Source: Xanthobacter agilis (GTDB taxonomy: Bacteria > Pseudomonadota > Alphaproteobacteria > Rhizobiales > Xanthobacteraceae). Taken from it: a DNA stretch of 64,000 nucleotides. The notes under the pieces are model-generated. The model made no database searches. It was given only the letters and a program-made list of their open reading frames with translations, and had not been told where the DNA came from. The stretch spans positions 169,896 to 233,895 of the forward strand of contig NZ_JABWGX010000005.1 in NCBI RefSeq assembly GCF_021730435.1, read 5' to 3'. Of this stretch, positions 63,925 through 64,000 are shown in pieces (position 1 is the stretch's first letter; every line of letters starts with the position of its first letter). Both the position numbers and the translations under genes were made by a program.

Positions 63925-64000
63925 TGGCAAAGGCTTGCGCGCTTTGCGCACGGGGCTTCGCTCAAGTCCCGCGCGGCGCCATGCGGACCCGCTCCGGCGC

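Overview
The window is GC-rich DNA from an alphaproteobacterium, most likely of the order Hyphomicrobiales (Rhizobiales) and plausibly near Xanthobacter, Azorhizobium or Ancylobacter. This placement rests on the gene content: two IalB-family proteins, a DUF1127 protein, a DUF937 protein, an aa3-type cox/cta operon with SURF1, an RkpA/RkpG-like pair, and intergenic palindromes resembling the Rhizobium mosaic elements. It was not tested by any database search. No phage, integrase, transposase or CRISPR array was seen.

Layout. Positions 1-6873 hold part of a SUF iron-sulfur assembly locus (end of sufC, sufD, a sufT-like gene, sufA), interrupted by a large c-di-GMP protein on the opposite strand. 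At 6933-7264 is a tRNA-Leu(UAA) gene split by a 246-nt group I intron. Positions 7630-13555 carry an IalB protein, a membrane protein, superoxide dismutase, a GT-C-like glycosyltransferase and a ZntB/CorA-type transporter. Positions 13672-19228 carry an orphan amino-acid-type binding protein, a NitT/TauT-type ABC importer, and two flavoenzymes, one of them a ferredoxin-NADP reductase.

Positions 19366-43140 form a surface-polysaccharide and lipid island. It contains rfbB and rfbD; a coupled set of GT2/GT21-like glycosyltransferase, cytochrome P450 and methyltransferase; an LtaS-like phosphoglycerol transferase; and a GT4 enzyme. An alpha-oxoamine synthase is translationally coupled to a 2503-residue reducing polyketide synthase. 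A second GT4 enzyme, a pyruvyltransferase-like protein and a KpsS-like protein complete it. The PKS plus oxoamine synthase pair recalls rkpA and rkpG of the Sinorhizobium capsule locus. My reading is that the island makes an unusual long-chain amino-ketone lipid and attaches it to, or builds it into, an envelope glycan. This is the best candidate in the window for a poorly described system.

Positions 43153-52459 are mostly housekeeping genes: sseA, cysK, photolyase, a LysR regulator, small and low-complexity proteins, a CPA2 antiporter and a second IalB. Positions 53012-59844 are a cytochrome c oxidase operon (coxB, ctaD, ctaB, a small protein, ctaG, ctaE, DUF983, SURF1). A 33-bp tandem repeat array sits between DUF983 and SURF1 and keeps ATGA start-stop overlaps on both sides. 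The window ends with a DadA-like dehydrogenase, a small membrane protein, a P1-family peptidase and ccdA.

Two families of short intergenic repeats are scattered through the window. One is a 44-nt palindrome, present as a partial tandem array at 27306. The other is an element of about 100 nt built around an ACCGGTC(A/G)AAGAC core.
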